Assembly: GCA_947243795.1 (NCBI GenBank) | Contig: OX365942.1 | Span: 496,001 to 560,000 of the forward strand | Reading direction: 5' to 3' | Source of the DNA: Saccharomyces uvarum | Taxonomy: Eukaryota > Ascomycota > Saccharomycetes > Saccharomycetales > Saccharomycetaceae | DNA length: 64,000 nt | Shown: piece after piece, positions 61,333 to 64,000 of the stretch | Position numbering within the stretch: the stretch's first letter is position 1 | Layout of the letters: each line of letters opens with the position of its first letter | Made by a program: the position numbers and the translations under genes | Notes under the pieces: generated by a model | What the model was told of the DNA's origin: nothing | Seen by the model: the letters and a program-made list of their open reading frames with translations, nothing else | Databases searched by the model: none

Positions 61333-62100
61333 ATGGCTAGGAACAAGGCAAACAGCAAGAAGAACGCCGGGGGTAAACGTTTAATAGACAGAGTAGTTCC
61401 CATGGACAGGATTAGAAAAGCTACTACACCTAAGAAAACACCTGTAAAGCATACGAAAGAGGGATTTAGCGTAGTAAACGGTAAACTAGTTAGCAGTAAT
61501 GACATCGGAGTACTGTTGAGAGAGGCTCAAGGAGCCATAGACAAAAGAAATAATGTTCCGCAAGGAATTAAGAAAAATGGAATAAGGACTAATAATAAGA
61601 GTGATAACAGGCATCAAATCAATGTTAGTACTGGTCCTGGCTGGGGTGATGTCCACGAAGCATCAGAACGTGGCCCTTCTAGCAAAAGAAGAGCCCGGAA
61701 GGCCAACAGTATAAATAAAATGAACATCTCATGGGGTTCCAATACTCTTAATGGCAAGAAGCAGCGACAACAGTTTGACGGAGAAATGGAAAGTGGCAGT
61801 CAGCTCGTTATCTCAACCAATTCAGACGCATCGGATAAATTATTGATGCTGTTCAATCTGACATTGGGCGTAAACCACGAAAACCTGAAAAACGTCCTAC
61901 AAAACCTTTCACAAGTGCAGATAGCTCACGTCAAGGTGAGGGATCTGCCTTCTGGATCCGCCACTGCAAAAGTTCGACTAGCATATCCTACGACCCAATC
62001 CCTAGAAAAAGTAAGGAAATTGTTTCATGGTGCTCTAGTGGATGGAAGACGTATCCAAGTAGTTATTGCATCCGACGAATCGACACACTTATCGTATTAG
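61333..62100 (+). CDS. YHR127W: YHR127W, nuclear protein of unknown function with RRM-like C-terminus
   Basis: Function not established to my knowledge. The product is 255 residues (about 243 in S. cerevisiae). The first 150 are basic, Lys/Arg/Asn-rich and probably disordered, with likely nuclear localisation signals (KKNAGGKR, SSKRRARK). The last 85 (LLMLFNLTLGVNHENLKNVL to VDGRRIQVVIAS) have the spacing of an RRM fold: an RNP2-like LLMLFNLTLG and later GALVDGRRIQVVIA, though aromatic RNP1 residues are not obvious. It may be an Aly/Yra1-like RNA binder (inference). Confidence 0.9.
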   Translation: MARNKANSKKNAGGKRLIDRVVPMDRIRKATTPKKTPVKHTKEGFSVVNGKLVSSNDIGVLLREAQGAIDKRNNVPQGIKKNGIRTNNKSDNRHQINVSTGPGWGDVHEASERGPSSKRRARKANSINKMNISWGSNTLNGKKQRQQFDGEMESGSQLVISTNSDASDKLLMLFNLTLGVNHENLKNVLQNLSQVQIAHVKVRDLPSGSATAKVRLAYPTTQSLEKVRKLFHGALVDGRRIQVVIASDESTHLSY

Positions 62101-62583
62101 AGTTTGCAGGACATACCCACATATATAGTACTATCAGAGCGCGGAGTTCCTTTCCCCCCACACCAAGCGTTAGCTAGTTATATGGGCGGTTCTTCCTGTG
62201 TATTAAATTTTTGGTAGGAGTCACTTTCTTTTCCCCTGATATTGGGCACGTAGAATTATTTTATAAACTGTAAAGAAAGAGGATCGCAATAGCAAAATAA
62301 ATTTTTCTATACAATTTGTCTCATCGCAAATAAAACCGACGGCTCAAACCATTTCCCGACGGACATTTTCTATTTTTCAAGGTTTTTTCAATTTTTTTTT
62401 TTTTCTTTCGAAGATGCTTCATAAAAAAGGTATATATACATTGTTAAAATTCCTCTTTCAGACCTAATTACATTTCTTCTAGAGCAATAAACCGTTACTC
62501 TCTTCAGCTTCACCATTCTTGTGTCTTGTATATCTTACATATTCTAGGAAGGGCCTCAAATCAACACTCAGGATCAATAAAAA
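62101..62583. other. YHR127W-FUR1 intergenic region
   Basis: A 483-bp gap with a 13-T run at 62392-62404 (poly dA:dT tract, about 180 bp upstream of FUR1) and TATATATA near 62432-62437, a likely TATA element. No other gene seen. Confidence 0.65.
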
Positions 62584-63234
62584 ATGTCTTCAGAACCATA
62601 TAAGAACGTTTACTTGCTACCTCAAACTAATCAACTGTTAGGTTTGTACACTATTATCAGAAATAAGAAAACCGCTAGACCCGATTTCATTTTCTACTCC
62701 GACAGAATCATCAGGTTATTGGTTGAAGAAGGTTTGAACCATCTCCCTGTGCAAAAGCAAATTGTAGAAACCGACACCAGCGAAAACTTCGATGGTGTTT
62801 CATTCATGGGTAAGATCTGTGGTGTTTCCATTGTTAGAGCTGGTGAATCTATGGAACAGGGTTTGAGGGACTGTTGTAGATCCGTACGTATTGGTAAGAT
62901 TTTGATTCAAAGAGATGAAGAAACCGCTTTACCAAAGTTGTTTTATGAAAAACTACCAGAAGATATCTCTCATAGATACGTCTTCTTATTAGACCCAATG
63001 TTGGCTACTGGTGGTAGTGCAATTATGGCTACTGAAGTCTTGATCAAGAGAGGCGTCAAGCCAGAAAGAATTTACTTTTTAAACTTAATCTGTAGTAAAG
63101 AAGGTATTGACAAATATCACGCTGCTTTCCCAGATGTCAAGATTGTTACCGGTGCTCTAGACAGAGGTTTAGATGAACACAAGTATTTGGTTCCAGGTTT
63201 AGGTGACTTTGGTGACAGATACTACTGTGTTTAA
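62584..63234 (+). CDS. FUR1: FUR1, uracil phosphoribosyltransferase
   Basis: Pyrimidine salvage enzyme joining uracil and PRPP to give UMP; also the step that activates 5-fluorouracil. The product is 216 residues, equal to S. cerevisiae. Type I PRTase features: the flexible-loop region SIVRAGESMEQGLRD near 84-98, the PRPP-binding LDPMLATGGSAI near 137-148, and the uracil-binding C-terminus LVPGLGDFGDRYY. Codon use looks strongly biased (GGT, AGA, TTG), fitting high expression. Convergent with ARP1. Confidence 0.98.
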   Translation: MSSEPYKNVYLLPQTNQLLGLYTIIRNKKTARPDFIFYSDRIIRLLVEEGLNHLPVQKQIVETDTSENFDGVSFMGKICGVSIVRAGESMEQGLRDCCRSVRIGKILIQRDEETALPKLFYEKLPEDISHRYVFLLDPMLATGGSAIMATEVLIKRGVKPERIYFLNLICSKEGIDKYHAAFPDVKIVTGALDRGLDEHKYLVPGLGDFGDRYYCV

Positions 63235-63396
63235 AAAAAATTCTCATCTCAATATTTCCATTTTAAAGGCCCAAGGACAACAGAAAGTGCCAACCAAATG
63301 TTAAGTTTTTCATTTCGGATCATCTTTGCTCGTTCTTGCGCTTTATTGTCCCCTTTTAGTTATCAATTTTACTAAGCATGTTTAATTAACTTCTTA

Positions 63397-63407
63397 AAAA
63401 TATAAAT
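63397..63407 (-). other. ARS consensus core match
   Basis: The minus strand reads ATTTATATTTT, 11/11 to WTTTAYRTTTW, in the AT-rich gap between convergent FUR1 and ARP1, a favoured type of location for origins. The extended bases do not match well. Confidence 0.35.
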
Positions 63408-63460
63408 ATATCAAATGTCCATATAATTAAAAATTTTGAAGGATCTAGTAACATCAATTC

Positions 63461-64000
63461 CTACATTAGATTGGAATACACACGGGTATTATCCTCCAGC
63501 CAGTCAGATTTCTTGGTCCAAAGCCTTTGAAAGGTAGATAACCCCGTTAAAATAGAACCTCCGACCCACGTAGTGTATTTTCTTTCTGGAGGTGCTATTA
63601 TTTTTATCTTAGAGGTTCCTTTAGTAGATGCTTCTAAATCATGTAACATTCGATCTCCGAACCCTCGGAGAGTTGTAGTTCCGCCGCTAAGGATTATCGA
63701 TGAAAGAAAAGTTGACCTTAAGTCCAAGTCGACTTTCCAAATCGATTGCATACACATGTCCGATAATCCGTCATATCCTGAGCCGATGATTTGAGGAGAG
63801 AACAATATTTCTGGGGCACGATATCGATCATTCCCGATTTTTATACATTTACCGTCAGGTAGCTTGAATACAGACGTAAAATCCTGAGATTCTTGCAAAT
63901 ATGTGTTTTCTTCCTTCTTAATGTCTGTTGCCAGATAACAAACTTTTTCTTTGATCGTACGAACAATCTCACGTTCACTGCTAGAAAATAAAGAAACGCC
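63461..64000 (-). CDS. ARP1: ARP1, dynactin actin-related protein (partial, N-terminus beyond window)
   Basis: Actin-related protein that forms the short filament of dynactin, needed for dynein-driven nuclear migration. The frame is open from the window edge to the stop at 63461, giving the last 179 residues of about 384. Actin-fold segments are visible: GVSLFSSSEREIVRTIKEK, DRYRAPEILFSPQIIG, the LRSTFLSSIILSGGTTTLRGF phosphate-2 loop region, and PPERKYTTWVGGSIL. No actin-like C-terminal KCF is present; it ends VYSNLM. Assigned by these and by synteny. Confidence 0.95.
   Translation of the reverse strand, partial: GVSLFSSSEREIVRTIKEKVCYLATDIKKEENTYLQESQDFTSVFKLPDGKCIKIGNDRYRAPEILFSPQIIGSGYDGLSDMCMQSIWKVDLDLRSTFLSSIILSGGTTTLRGFGDRMLHDLEASTKGTSKIKIIAPPERKYTTWVGGSILTGLSTFQRLWTKKSDWLEDNTRVYSNLM

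Noticed and set aside
1-64000. CRISPR arrays, operons, riboswitches, centromere or telomere repeats, horizontally acquired islands
   Set aside because: None was seen. The repeats found are short microsatellites, gene spacing and introns are those of a yeast chromosome arm, and every sizeable gene has a known Saccharomyces counterpart.

Overview
This window is a chromosomal segment of a budding yeast of the genus Saccharomyces. The evidence is intron-poor, tightly packed genes with short AT-rich gaps, canonical GTATGT / TACTAAC / AG introns, a Ty1/Ty2-type delta LTR beside a tRNA gene, and a gene order I recognise as the YHR098C to YHR129C stretch of S. cerevisiae chromosome VIII. Many proteins have exactly the S. 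cerevisiae length as I remember it (Tra1 3744, Gep4 185, Gre3 327, Cdc12 407, Uba4 440, Ctm1 585, Ept1 391, Lsm12 187, Fur1 216). Scattered residue differences from the S. cerevisiae proteins as I recall them suggest a sister species of the S. cerevisiae complex rather than S. cerevisiae itself. I cannot name the species without a search.

Layout. 1-2283: SFB3 (minus, 3' end cut by the window edge). 3120-14354: TRA1, the giant SAGA/NuA4 scaffold. 14456-24614: GEP4 (cardiolipin), then three cell-wall genes in a row (BIG1 with one intron, KIC1, SBE22), then the stress-induced reductase GRE3. 24981-32346: YPT35, TRR2, CDC12, GGA2, CTM1. 32589-38080: ERP5, UBA4, YHR112C, APE4. 38361-45782: BZZ1, DMA1, COX23, TOM71, ORC6. 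46221-53513: SET1, MSH1, LSM12. 53847-58691: CIA2, EPT1 (one intron), NDT80. 58692-59765: the only real gene desert, with an intron-containing tRNA-Phe and a solo delta LTR. 59766-64000: ANS1 (cell wall, fast-evolving), YHR127W, FUR1 and the 3' half of ARP1 (minus, cut by the window edge).

The genes are housekeeping and do not form a pathway cluster. Themes that recur are secretion and ER export (SFB3, ERP5, GGA2, YPT35), cell wall (BIG1, KIC1, SBE22, ANS1), mitochondria (GEP4, TRR2, COX23, TOM71, MSH1) and chromatin or cell cycle (TRA1, SET1, ORC6, CDC12, DMA1, NDT80).

I found no undescribed system. The more interesting signals are regulatory. A perfect 16-bp Mcm1-type palindrome sits one base from a 14-bp CACGTG palindrome between SFB3 and TRA1. 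An exact RYAAT-NN-CACGTG element lies upstream of YHR112C. URS1-like and MSE pairs precede NDT80. A CRE plus STRE precede GRE3. A cluster of seven AAAAGAAA sites precedes ANS1. ANS1 also stands out as a protein carrying one PIR-type motif and a GPI signal.
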